Origin: Lanius collurio
Lineage: Eukaryota; Chordata; Aves; Passeriformes; Laniidae
Assembly: GCA_020086605.1 (NCBI GenBank)
Contig: JACBWW010000029.1
Location: 3,630,975-3,694,974, forward strand
Length of the DNA stretch: 64,000 nt
Direction: 5' to 3'
Below, piece by piece: positions 11,801 to 23,214 of this stretch (its first letter is position 1; each line of letters begins with the position of its first letter). Under the pieces are notes generated by a model that saw only the letters and a program-made list of their open reading frames with translations, was not told the origin of the DNA and ran no database searches. The position numbers and the translations under genes were made by a program.

Positions 11801-13679
11801 CCCTTAGGAGGAGCAGCATAGAGTAAATAGTGCTTCATGGGCACTCCCCGAGCACGTTCTTCCCAGTTTTTGTTTTTATGCCACAGCAATACCTGTCCTC
11901 ACACTTGCAAACCAGAGACTAAGGGGATTTCTGACCTTCTTGGCAGGTGACAGCAATATTTAGCTTTTTAAAACTTTTCCTTCAGTGTTTGGGATAAATG
12001 CTGTGGAAACCCAGCCCCATCATTGGGGTTTTGCTGTGGCACAGCAGGAGGAAAGGGGTTCCCAGGCACTGGCATTTTTGGGCTGCCAGCCTACTCCACT
12101 CCACTGTACTTAGCAATGGTGGCTCCTTCTGTATGGGTTAGTGCTGTCTCACTTGTGCTACACAAAACAGGAGACTTCACCTCTGTTCCTGGAGCTGCAT
12201 CCATCTCGGCGTTTCCTACAGAAAGAGGAGGGAGAGAGAGACAGAGAGAGAAGACACCTTAGCACCCATCACTCAGGCTGGTTTCAAGGGGAACAGAATA
12301 AACACAGTTTAGGCTGAAGACTGTACGTCTTCACTCAAACACCTTTGTCCCAGAAAACAATTTCTTCCTTGCATCTTCCACATTTCTCTGGCAGAAACAC
12401 TGTAATGGTGCAAGGCCCTGCCAAGGCAAAATGCACTTCTAGAGACGTCACCTGTCAGCTGTCAGGGAGCAAAGGTGGCTTTTGTCATGTCTTACCACAT
12501 GATCATGAGTAACTGAGAAACTCCTGCTGACACCGGGCAGGTGCTGGAGTAAATCCAGGGCGATTTTTCTGTTTCTTGGTTTGTACCACAAGCAAGCAGA
12601 GCAAAGACAAGTAGCTGAAGGTCTCTACTAGAAGGAGACCCTGAGGTCTCATATCAAAGCTGGTGGGACCAAGCCATGACTTTGGTGGGCTTCCCCATGG
12701 AGAAGCTGGCCCTGAGCTGGCAGCTGGGATCACATGGGTGGAACATGGGTTGAGTGTGTTTTGAAAAACAACCTGAATTTTTTTTGGCAAAAGGCAGAAC
12801 TGAGAAGAAGATCTTGGGTGGCTTATAAATCCAGAAGTCATCTACAGGGAGGATTCATACTACATCTCTGTTAACAACTGGCACGGCCCAGTAGCAGTGA
12901 AACGTTTTGGTGCTGAGGAGCTGGTAGCCACACCATTTAATATTACAAGGATTTTACTTTGGGCTAGCACTGGTCCACACCCAGGAACTGCAGCTCACTA
13001 TGTGCTCAGTTCACCTGAAATGAGCCCAGATTTTGTGCTCAGACAGCCCTGCAATGGCAGCCTCTGTACAGTAAACAGGATGACGGAGGACCTGCTTCAG
13101 AAGCACCCTTCTGTTTGGAATGAGCCCACTGAAGCAGGACCAGAGGAACAGCAACAGCTCATGTTCTCATCCCTCTGCACCATATGGGATTTTGAAAACA
13201 CAGTTGGCTTAAACATTGGCTTTGGTAGTGAGAGCTGCATTTTCCCTTGCATAGATTCATTTCCTGTCTTCTTTGATTTGCTTTTTTAAAACCAGAATAG
13301 CACCTATTCACTCTGAAAGGATCACACTGTCCTAGAAATCAACAGTTACAGGACAAATCCTACCCCTGAAGAAAGAGCATCAGCCCAGCAGGTCTGTTCA
13401 CTTTTGGGAGCAGGTGCACCCTTTCATCAAAGCCTTTGTTTTAGGTTTGCTCACAGGCAGGTACAGGTTTAATGCACACTGGCCATTGCAGCACTCCCTG
13501 CCCAGGGCTGCAGCAAGGTCCCAGCACCAGCTGGTCTCTTCCCACACTCACCTTCCCATGTGGCAGACCCGGGAGCCTTAGCAAGGAGAGGAAATGTTGC
13601 ACTAAAGCAAAATGTTCGACTCACCTTGGTGGAAGCAGAGCACCAGGGAGAGGAGCAGGAAGACACCAGCTACCTTCAT
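8817..13679 (-). CDS. SPINK1: SPINK1-like single-Kazal secreted trypsin inhibitor (complete, 4 exons)
   Basis: Coding exons on the minus strand are 13679-13625, 12215-12181, 11603-11491 and 8892-8817. All boundaries are GT-AG, phases are 1, 0 and 2, and the joined frame is open for 92 codons to a TGA. Residues 1-19 form a signal peptide (starts [10 protein letters not shown]). A 12-residue propeptide-like segment follows, then one Kazal domain with all six cysteines, including CGTD and YSNEC. The residue two after the second cysteine is Arg, the predicted P1, so a trypsin-like protease is the expected target. The MKVxGxFLL start, CTxxxDPxCGTD loop, NECxLC segment and four-exon layout match pancreatic secretory trypsin inhibitor. 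Minus orientation upstream of a plus-strand SPINK5-like gene matches the human locus. A ten-residue tail follows the sixth cysteine, where most SPINK proteins end. Family membership is near certain. Orthology to SPINK1 rather than SPINK2 or SPINK4 is inferred from resemblance and position. Confidence 0.86.
11491..11603 (-). CDS. SPINK1: SPINK1-like exon 3 (Kazal cysteines 1-5, reactive loop)
   Basis: This 113-nt exon encodes 37 residues plus two bases (phase 2). It carries cysteines 1-5 with Kazal spacing. The loop runs [10 protein letters not shown], placing Arg at P1, followed by Tyr-Ser-Asn-Glu-Cys. The acceptor is aaag|GCA and the donor CCT|gtgagt. Confidence 0.92.
12181..12215 (-). CDS. 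SPINK1: SPINK1-like exon 2 (propeptide/linker)
   Basis: This is a 35-nt exon preceded by a pyrimidine tract and tag, with donor GAG|gtgaag. With the spare G of exon 1 it encodes 12 residues (starts GNAEMD) and restores phase 0. Skipping it would throw the Kazal exon out of frame, which supports it despite its size. It corresponds to the small second exon typical of single-Kazal SPINK genes. Confidence 0.82.
13625..13679 (-). CDS. SPINK1: SPINK1-like exon 1 (signal peptide)
   Basis: The 55-nt coding part encodes 18 residues plus one base (phase 1): an ATG, a basic residue, then a Leu/Val/Phe core ending before CFHQ. The donor reads AAG|gtgagt on the minus strand. The ATG is about 100 nt downstream of a TATA box. 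This was the clearest entry point to the gene. Confidence 0.88.
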
Positions 13680-13774
13680 GGTCGAGGTGATGTTTTACTG
13701 AGCACAGTGGAGAGAAACTGGGACACTCCTCAGTGTCTCAGAGATCCTGTCTGACCCAGCACTCTGCTGGGACA

Positions 13775-13780
13775 TTTATA
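13775..13780 (-). promoter_or_regulatory. TATA box of the SPINK1-like gene
   Basis: TATAAA on the minus strand sits about 100 bp upstream of the ATG, placing the start near 13745-13750 with a 5' UTR of about 70 nt. Two E-box motifs lie just upstream: CACCTG on minus at 13867-13872 and CAGTTG at 13874-13879. A CCAAT motif lies on minus near 13885. The TATA call is supported by spacing; the other motifs are suggestive only. Confidence 0.7.
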
Positions 13781-16745
13781 CCTCTCCCCATTCTTGGCAC
13801 CACACCACACAGCCGGCTCCACCCTGCAGTCCTGTGGTGACAACATTCAAAGTATGGGGACAGCACCAGGTGGCAACTGGCTCATTGGTGGGCACAAGGA
13901 TGAAAGCCTCTCCCAAGCCAATGGAGGTAACAATCCTTATCTCCAGAGAGGACTGGGGCCCTGTCCCAGGTGTAGGGGACAGCTCTGGGTCTGCATTCCA
14001 AGCAGTGATAGAGCAACTTTGTACAAGGAAGCAAGATTGGAGAAATGGGCAGGACAGCAAGGGACATACAGTTAGCAGCAGGCTGACTTTGATTAATGAC
14101 CCTGCTGCTGCTACTTGCAGAGTGCAGCTGTCTGGTGAAGCCACCTCTGGGTGAAGATGGCTTTGATCCACACACACCTTTCCAGATGTGATCCACAGAG
14201 CAGAGCTGGGGTGTTGCAGCTCCCCTTCCCTCCCTGGGCAGGCAGGAATGGGAACAAGGATTGCTCCTGGAGAGCAGAGCTTGGCTGTGCCTTGGGCTCG
14301 CTCGTGGCTGCTTATTCAGTGCTGCTATTTTGACTGCACATCTCTGATTGCAGACAGCAGCTGAAATGAGCCGCTGGGTCGGACGCTGCTCCCTTCCCCT
14401 CTCCCTGCCTGCAGCTGGGAGTAAACTCTGGGGGTTTCCTGCAGTTACACCACCAGTGGTGCATTGCAGAGAGTGGATCAGTCCCTTGGGGATTAGAAGG
14501 ATTAATTAATGTTTCTAAAGCACTTTGATATCTCAGCCATAAATCACTGGAGAAGTGCAAAGCAAATTATTACTAATGGGGGCTTATGACTCAAAGACAG
14601 ATTTTTAATTAGCTGAACAGGAAAAAGTCAATGCCAAGAGCAATTCAAGGAGCTGTTTGAGAGGGAGAAATCTCAGCTCCATTGGCAGCTGCTCCATTGT
14701 CCAAGGGATACCCCATTCCCAACGTGCCTCTGGAGGGTGCTTTCCCCTGCCATAAACAGCTCCTGTGATTTTGCTTCAGTGGTCAGGGGGAGATTCCTCC
14801 CTCTTAACTGGGTTTGCCTCTGCTCTTCCTGGGCTGACCTGCAATATGAGGCAGCAAGAACTGCTGCTAGTGGCATCTGTTGTTTTATTAACTCAGAGAG
14901 TGAAGCTGGCTTTGGGTATGACCTGCTCAGCAGCTCTCAGGAGCTGGGCTGGGTGTTGGTGGACCTTTGAGCACAGACAACAATCCTTTAGCGTGCCTGG
15001 GACAATGGTTCAGGTGGTGTTATCACCCCCTGAGGAGCAAGGGAGGGAGGGAAGATAATTTTTTATAGCTGAAAGAGGTTCATCTCAGACCAACACTGTC
15101 CCCTGTTACTTGCCAGGTCTACAGCATGAGTAGAACCTCTAAGTGCCAATAGGTGTTTTGGGCTCGCTTCCCAAGGCTGGGAGGGGACTCAGCCAGGGCA
15201 TTGGTGGTCACACACCCAGGGCAGCTGGGGAGAAGATTTTCCTCTTCAATCTAACACATGTAAATAGAGCAGTGCTGAAAAGAGTTTCTCTGATTACCCA
15301 TGTTTGGGATGTGCCCACTCCTAGTAAAATACATTTTTCAGTTTATAGATCGTTGCTGTAGCCAGGAAATGTGATAGTTTGGATTGTCCAGGAACAGAAA
15401 CGTTTTTCCTCAGATTCCTTGGCATCCAGGCTCATTTCCAGTCTTGAGTTTGATGGGTAAATCCTCAGTGTTTACACTCTGCAGGTGGCAACTCTGTTGG
15501 CTCCATGGACATTTCGAGTGTGTGTAACGCCATGGTTTTGTCCTTCCTCCAGAAGTCAGAGGCATCAAAGCCCAGGCAGGCCGCTGACCTTCCCCTGCCT
15601 CCTGGACACTTCTCTCTTCATCCTCTTACTGCTTAGGCTCCTGATAGCTTTGCACTGGCTGATTTTCATGTTCCCAACTGCTCCCAGAGCTGGATGAGAT
15701 TAAGTACTTTGCTACTGAAGAAGGTTGAAGAAACTCCAGATTATGCAGTGCAATGGACTGAACTTAATTATTCCACAACGAATTGAGCCAAACCAACAGA
15801 CTCAAGGGCAGTTGCCTCTGCCAGAAGAAGATTCCAGCACAGGCTGCAGCTGAACAGCAGGCACACTCGGGTTTTAATGCAGTTTCTTCGTTAGCAAATG
15901 CTCTTCCTTTCCAAACGTCTCCACTGACAGCTGTGTCTTTATGAGATGCCTTCAAAAACAGGGGATTTCAGGGCTCCTCTCTCCTGATTGACAACAATTC
16001 AATAACCTTCAGGAAAATCAAACAGAAATACTTGGGGCTCATTTGACTGGGGAGGAATGAAAAAGAGCTGCGAACTGCTACTGCACTGGGAGCTCCTGGT
16101 ACCATCCTCGGCAGTGTGGGCTTTCTCAGGATGTGTCACCTTGTCAGAGCAGCATGTTCCTCCAAACACATCAGCTGGAGGAGTAGAGAGGAATGAGTCA
16201 GGCGGCTCTGCCAGCCGTGCTGTGTGACTTGCTGAGCCTGTCATGGAGAAATGGAGAGGACAGGCAGGTCCCAAAGCGGGTGCTGGCATGGGATGGCGTC
16301 CCCTTGGCTGCCCTTGCTGGGTGGTGGCCACCACACGTGGTGTAAGACACGAGATCTGTGCAGCTGCTGGTGGTGTCTTCTCCTGGCTGCTGGAAGCAGT
16401 TGTAGAGGGAATTGATGCTACACAAGGAATGTGGGGAAGGGGCAGTGGGTAAGGGGGCAAGTTGAATGGCCAGGTCTGCCTCCAGGCAGATAGCAGGAAA
16501 GAGGTGATTCTTCTTCTGCAGGATGAATTTCTGCAGCATCTTTTGGCCAAACCTGAGTGCTTTCAAGTTACATTCCTTTCAGCAGTAAAGTATTACAAAG
16601 GAATAAAAAATTACATTGCAGGGGAATTAAAAAACTGAGAAGCTACCTATTTCCCTGTGATGGTCCCTTCATGACAGGCTGGAGGATCACTTGCTGTAAC
16701 CAGGGCTGGATATTGGGTTTTTTTTGTGGAGACTTGATGTACAGA
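13781..16745. other. Upstream region of the SPINK1-like gene
   Basis: Proximal E-box, CCAAT and TATA motifs lie within about 130 bp of the promoter. An AT-rich TTGATTAATGACC near 14088, resembling an HNF1-type half site, is further out. A MIR-like relic sits at 14.5 kb. No gene seen. Confidence 0.4.
14485..14576 (+). mobile_element. MIR-like SINE relic (3' part)
   Basis: AGGATTAATTAATGTTTCTAA followed by AGCACTTTGATAT and a trailing TTATTACTAAT fits the 3' half of the MIR/CORE-SINE group as seen in bird genomes. It is old and truncated. Confidence 0.5.
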
Positions 16746-16988
16746 AAGCTCCACCAGTGCCCCCAGGAAACTGCAACAAAGTCACCAGTCAAAAGCATTC
16801 AAAGATCACAAACCAGACCCAGATGATCATGAGTCACAACTTAGAAGCCACAAATGGTTCTTAAGCCTCTTCCAAATAATGGCATTTCCCAACAAGCCCA
16901 TTTGGGGTGGTTCACATTTTCCAGCCTCCTCCTGAACCAGAGAGAATGGGTTAGAGCAGCAGCAGAGCTCCTTGTGCCGTCCCAGCTC
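16746..16988 (+). repeat. Inverted duplicate, copy A
   Basis: Matches the reverse complement of 22972-23214 over almost its whole length. The first about 110 bases are near identical, including a run of about 50 identical bases around CCAGACCCAGATGATCATGA. The remainder shows scattered substitutions and short indels. Similarity stops at both ends. No match to CR1 or MIR is apparent. Confidence 0.85.
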
Positions 16989-19034
16989 CTTTCACCAAGG
17001 AATGACTGCGTGGCCAAGACCTGCACCATGACCCTGTGTTGGTGGCAACTCTGAGCTTTGGTCCCTTGGTGGAGGCTGTGGGGCCCTTCCTTGGGATTCA
17101 TAAAGGGTGAGCACCAGAGGCTCCTCAGTGCTCAGGATCTCAGCAAGGCAGGTGGGAACTTTGCTCCTGCCCTGCAATGGGTGGGATGAGTGAAATTTGG
17201 AGAAAGGCTGATGCAAATGTGAAACCTAGAGGTGTCACAAAAAACAGTTCCCAAGATGCTCAAAGCTCCCTTGGGTCCAAAATACTGCTTGTGTTAAAAA
17301 GCTAAAAATGCCTAAAGCTCTGTTACCTGCCAGGCCTGGATCTTGCAGGTGTAGCCAAGACCTTGCCCATGGCATCCAAGGTGGTTTTGAAAGGTGCATG
17401 AGACAGACCAAGCCCTTTTGCATCAGCAAGGTGAGAGTTGTGTGCAGTGATCAGCTGCTCCTCCGTCCAGGGAATACTGCTCAAACACTGATTTTTCCTG
17501 CAGAAAAAAAAACAACCCCAAACCCATAATTTGGTTGGTAGTGATTTTTGTCTTGGAGCCTTTCCCATTAACGCTGAGAAAGCTATTCTGTTGCTCTGGG
17601 TGCATGGAAGATATTGAACATTCTGACAGTTTAGGAAAAGGGATCCTGTGAGTAGCTGCTGAGAAAGCATCACATATTTTCTCCAGCTGCAAGAGAATCT
17701 CTGGAGCCCAGGACAGCATATCAATTTGTTTTCTCTTCTGTTCTGGAAATCTTGGACTTGGGACCTCTGGTTTCTGGGGAGGGGGCTGGGCATAGCTACA
17801 GGATAACATTAGCAAATCATCATTTCTACTTTTCCTAAAGTTTCTGTTTGTTATCCTTCAGCAAGGGCAGCGTGTGCATGAGAGAGACCTTTGGAAATCT
17901 GCAGGCATCGGCAGCTTTGCCTGAGAATGGGTATTGCTGACAGCAGTGTCTAAAGACAAAGACATCACATAAATCATAGCTTGTTGGGTTGTTCAGAAGA
18001 GACCGTGCCTGGATGCCAATCAAATGCTTCCTGAGGAGGATGACTGTGCTGGGGACAGGCTGTGTGTTTGTAAGGATTGCTGGCTGACATTGACTGGGGT
18101 GGAATTCCCAGCCTGCCGTGGAAGTTCCCAGCCCAGCTCCTGGGCTGTTTGCCTCTGCTGTCCCACTGCTGCAGTGACACCAGACCCCATGGGCTCAGTA
18201 GTTCATGGAAACCTTTCCCACTGATGGCTTACTGGTGGTACATGCCTGCTGGGAACACCTCTGGACTGTGGTCAGCTCTGGTGACCTTGGGGCTCTTCCC
18301 CTTGCAGGTGGGACCCTGGGTCAGTGCAGGGAGTGCCAGCTGCTGGCAAAGATTTCCCTCCCTTTCTTCCCTGATCCCTTGTGCCCCTCTCCTTGGCTCT
18401 CTTGCAGGATCTCCATGGGATGTAGAGGCAGTGAGAGCACATGGGGTGGATCCTCCAGGAGCTGAAACACAGAGCTCTGATTTTCTTGCTTTCCCTGGCA
18501 TTACCGAAGAAAAAAAGACCATTTTTCCCACTCCTACAGAAAATGCCAAAAGCAAAGTATTCCTTCATAAAATTGCTTCTTTATTAAATCCTATCTGCCT
18601 CCCGCCTCCACATCCGACTGCCCCTGCGGCTGCCGGAGAGATCCAGGGCAGAGTGATTAAGCACTGCGGCTGATAATTGGGCAAACATAGATTTCAATCT
18701 CCTCCAGCACATCACTCCCCCTTTCTCCAACTCGAAGCAGCACCTTGTGCCCACTCCCTCTTTCATGGAGCTTAACAAGATGGGAAGCATATGGTCCCCA
18801 TCCTTTCGGGGTCACAGACTCAGGGGGGATAATCCGGTCTAATCTGTCCTCCTGCTCGGCTCAGGCAGCTCTGTCCCTGCTCCCAAGGACCACATGTACT
18901 TTGTCCAGGGCTGGATCTTGCTCTGAAGTGTGTGTGAGGTAACCTAAATGAGCCACTCTTGATAGGGATCCTGGATCTCTAGTGCCTGGTCCTATTTGGA
19001 TGTCAGATCCTGTCTGCCTGCAGTTATTGTCCAT
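16989..19034. other. Intergenic DNA, nothing recognised
   Basis: Open frames up to 198 codons occur on overlapping strands, but none has a domain pattern or splice structure. I regard them as chance. Confidence 0.45.
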
Positions 19035-19199
19035 TGAGAAGGGAAACTGTGGCTGTCCCATCCATGGAAGAGTTCATGGCCAGGTTGGACAGGGTTTGGA
19101 GCAGCCTGGTCCAGTGGAAGGTGTCCCTGCCCAGGGCAGGGGGTGGACTGGATGGTCTTTAGAACCCCTTCCAACTCAAACTGTTCCGTGATTCTCTGA
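19035..19199 (+). mobile_element. CR1 LINE, short 3' end
   Basis: The stretch carries the CR1 3' UTR blocks in sense orientation: CCAGGTTGGACAGGG, GGAAGGTGTCCCTGCCC and CCTTCCAACTCAAAC, ending in the diagnostic GTGATTCTCTG terminal motif. It is severely 5'-truncated. Confidence 0.85.
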
Positions 19200-22100
19200 C
19201 TGTTGTCCTTTCCCTCAGGTGAGTTTCAAGGGGTGATATCTGAGAACTGGCTCTTTAGAGAGTTGGCTGAAGCCCAGGTGAGCTCTGGGTGCATTGTCCT
19301 GGCTGCAGAGCTGGTGTGAGGAGGTGAAGGATTGGCAGGGCATGGCGAGGAGACAGAGCCAGAGCCCTCCTCGACCTAAATATCAAAAGAGTGGCAGACG
19401 GCAGAGAAAAGCTGCAGGAAGGGTTATCCCAATGGGAGAGTAGGAAAAAAATATTTACCATGAGGGTGGACAAACACTGCTGCTGAACCAAAAAAGACTG
19501 TGGAGTCTTTACCCTTGCAGAGGTTCATAACACGGCTGAACAAAGTGGCATTTTCCACAGAAACTGTCAGAAACCAGCAGAGAAGCAACAGCCCCTCCGT
19601 GGTCCTTGCCTAACCCAACGTCTCCAGGACGAGGAGATTTTTTAGTGGAGGTCTGAAAAACAGGATATTTTCACATTTTCCCCTAATTTCTTGAAAACAA
19701 TTTGTCAAAGTTTTTGTCAAGCTTTTGTAATATTTTCCATTACTTTGTAAGCCAGTTGATCAACAAAACCAAATATACTGCAAATGACTTTCATCACAAC
19801 CCCAGAAATATTTGGCATTTCTAACTACTCCTGTGAGTTCCACTGGCAGCACTAATGGCTATTGATACATGATTTGCTCCCAGAACTGGCCCAGAAATAG
19901 GAAAAACAGTATTATACTTCTGATTTCAATGAAATATATGGCTAGAGGACGCTGAAACTCTTTGGTCCCTCTCACTGTGTGATTTTGGACAAATAGAGGA
20001 GATGAAGTTTTTCCAGTAGAGAGCTCTCAGCCTGCTTAACACCACAGGAAAAAAAAAGCTTATTAAAAACAATTAGAAAGGTGAGGATACAAAGAAAAAA
20101 CTAATGCAAATCATGAAATAAGGCTTTAATTTCTGATAACATTTCTTCTTGTGATCTATAGAGAGATTTTAAAACAAGCAGTGGGCTTTTTCACAGACTG
20201 ATAGAAAAGAGATTTTGGGAGGAAAGAGAAAACAAGTAGCAGACATGAGCTAGAGCTGGGGATAACATTACTGGACTCTGACTCTGAACATAAAGCTCAG
20301 CAGAGATGAGAAACACCGAGCTTGTTTCCAGAGACGGTTTTTCCTCAGAGCTGTTCTACCACAAGGCGCTGCGAGATCCACATTATTTCAGAGGTCCAAT
20401 CATAAATGTGCACTTCATTCTTGGCCAGCTCTTTCCCTACCAGCATCTCATGCTACTGCTGGTTGCTTTAGCCACAACAAACGTGTGCTTGTTAATCGCT
20501 GGTATCCGCTCCCTGGCTGGGAAAATCAATACTCCTGACCCCCTCTGTGCGTCAGCATGTTGCACACCTGTCCGAGTACAATCTCCCCAAAGCTGATAAA
20601 TGATGGCCAAACACTGCTGATAAACTTTAGCTAACAGCTATTGACCCCCGGGTCGGGCTGTGATTAGATACAGCCCAATTAACACTTGCTCCTTCTCCTA
20701 ATGACTCCTCAAGCTCAGAGGGAGAGGCTGAAATTTTCCTGCGGCTCAAACAGAGGCGCTGGGATGTTTGGATGGCTGATGGCTGAGGTTTATTGTCCTC
20801 ACAAAACTGCTGTGTTTTGAGTGCCAAGAGCTGCTCCCAGGACACAGGATGCTGGGGGGAGGATGCTGGGTATAAGAGCATCAGCACCTGCAGCCCTGCC
20901 ATGAAAAGCGACGCTGTGGGAATTGTTGGCAGTTCTCAGTGCTTTCAGCCTCGGTCAATGGCCTTGATTAAAGAAGGAGTTTGTCTTTGATTTAGGGAGC
21001 CTTTGAACATAGTGGCTAAACATTTCTTTTCCATCAAGGGTTGCCTTTGATTTCTGCATGTAGTCAGCTCCCTACATCCCTCAGTGAGTTTTGCACTTGA
21101 ATTGCTTCCCTAATAAATGTGACATTATTTTTGGTGCCTTGTACGTTTCCAGCTTGGTTGTGAAAGCGAGGTGCTTTGCAGTGAAGACACTGTCTTCAGC
21201 CCATCAGGGATATGAGGAGCAGTCCTTTTGCTCTGGTAACAGAGATGAAAAAATCCCGTGCTGAACCTCCCTTTCCCCAAGCAGCTTTTAAATTGGGTTT
21301 TCTCCTTCTACATGAGGAAGTGGCTGCCAAAGCCCATAGCTGCTGCCTGCAGTATGCTTTTCCTTCTTATCCTTATTCATCCCTGCCAAGATCCTCTTTT
21401 CTTCATTCCTCCCCCTTTTCTGAGCTTCTGGAAGCCCCTGGCTCACAGTTTCAAGCCCCACTTACCAAGAAACTTGGTTTTCCAGCTAAAAAAACAGCCG
21501 AGGTTCTCAAGTTTTGCTGCGGTTTCTGCAGGAAATACTCAAATAGGGGATGTTGCATCTTGTGTTTGTCCCTCTGTGTATTTTGGAAGAAGGAATCCAG
21601 CCTGCTTCCAAGCTCAAGGCGGCCTCGCAGTGCCTGCACTTGGGGCATCTCTCTTCCAGTGCTGAGGGGTTTGCCAGGAGCAGATGGTGAGGGGTGTGCT
21701 GGAGGCAGTTGATGCTGCTGCATCTGCCTGTTTAGCTGAGGCATCCCTGAGCTTTGTGCTTTGCTGTTCCTCTGCTCAGGATGAACTGCAGGGCTGCCAG
21801 TGGCCAGGTCCTGCTCTCCCTGAGGATCCTCCAGGACTACACGGAGGGTGATCAGACACTCCTGGCAAGGGGCTGGACAGCCCTGAGTGCAGCTCCCTGT
21901 GGAGCACGGGAGGGAGGGGTTACAAGTGCCCTTGTCCCCGAGCCCAAATACCTCTCTCTGTGTTGTCACTCTTACTGTGTCAGCCTCAGACCCAGAGACC
22001 TCTCCCCGGACATCTCCATCGAGGTGCCGACATCGATCAGGCACAAATGCAGGTGACACAAGTGCCTTTTACTACAGGAACTGCAGTTCCACCTGCTGGG

Positions 22101-22971
22101 ACTCATTTTTGCCTTTGGTGCCCTGCTGACATTCATGTCCTTTCACTGGATCTGGCATTTTGGTGATTAGGAGCAGCCTTTGTCACTGGATCCGGGCTCT
22201 TCCCAGGATCCTATAAATTCAGTTTTCAGCCATACAGAGCCCTGGGATTTTTATGGACGTGGAACAAAGATGCATAAATGATAATTAAAACCTCTACAGA
22301 AACTTTCAGTTATGGCCAGAAGCATAAGTCATAAATAATTATCACTATGGCCAGCTTTGCATTATGATGATGTATTATTATTACTAGAACTAATGTTATG
22401 AGACTGAGAAAATCAGCACTGGACTGGGGAAGTAAAACACTTGGAGAAGGTCTCTGTCTTCTTCCTGAGAACAGGGCAATGGACTAAATGACCCTATGCT
22501 TTCAGGGATATTGCTTTTATGCTGTTCCATTATATCAATATTTAAATGGGGCATTAAAACATTGATGACACATAAGAGCTTTACTGCCTGTGCATTATTG
22601 GGATGTAGGTCTTGCTCTGTCTGGAGCTTCAGGGTTGCCCACACACGTGGACCCCAGGAGCCTGTGGTGTTTTACCACATTAGTGCTTTTAACATCACCT
22701 CTGTGTGTTCCCTGATGAAAAGCATGGGAAGCACTTTCAAACAAAATTGTTGTCTGACATCCCTCAGATTTCCAATGGTGGGTGTGGGGCTGCCTTCCCC
22801 TGCCCCCCAGTCAGAGCCCTGGAGGGAGCCAGGAATCAGATGAGAGACCCCCTTCACACCCGGGCTCAGCCTCACCAGGGTATCCCACAGAGCCCTCCCC
22901 CCAGCCCCAGCAGCGAGGGCACCCTTGTGCCGGGTGTCACAGCATCTCCCCGTTATCACCCCCGCTCCCGG
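19200..22971. other. Intergenic DNA, nothing recognised
   Basis: An AT-rich section (19.6-20.3 kb) is followed by mixed sequence. The 202-codon minus frame at 21451-22059 shows no family pattern. Confidence 0.45.
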
Positions 22972-23214
22972 CAGCTGGGACTGCACGAAGAGCTCTGCTC
23001 GTGCTTTTCAGCCCATTCTCTCTCTTGGGTTCAGAAGGCAGCTGGAAAATGCGGGCTACTCCAAACAGCCTGGTAAATGACATTATTTTGGAGAGGCTTA
23101 AGAATCATTTGCAGTTTCTAAGCTGTGATTCATGATCATCTGGGTCTGGTTTGTGATCTTTGAATGCTTTTGACTGGTGACTGTTGCAATTTCCCGGGGG
23201 CACTGGTGGAGCTT
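22972..23214 (-). repeat. Inverted duplicate, copy B
   Basis: Reverse-complement partner of 16746-16988, about 6 kb away. Both copies contain the palindrome ATGATCAT in the invariant core and a CATTTTCCAG block in the more diverged half. Confidence 0.85.

Noticed and set aside
20865..20990. TATAAG followed closely by an ATG frame
   Set aside because: The spacing from the TATA-like word to the ATG is too short, and the 29-codon frame has no known pattern or splice site.
21451..22059. 202-codon minus-strand open frame
   Set aside because: No domain pattern, signal peptide or splice structure, and an overlapping plus frame is open too.
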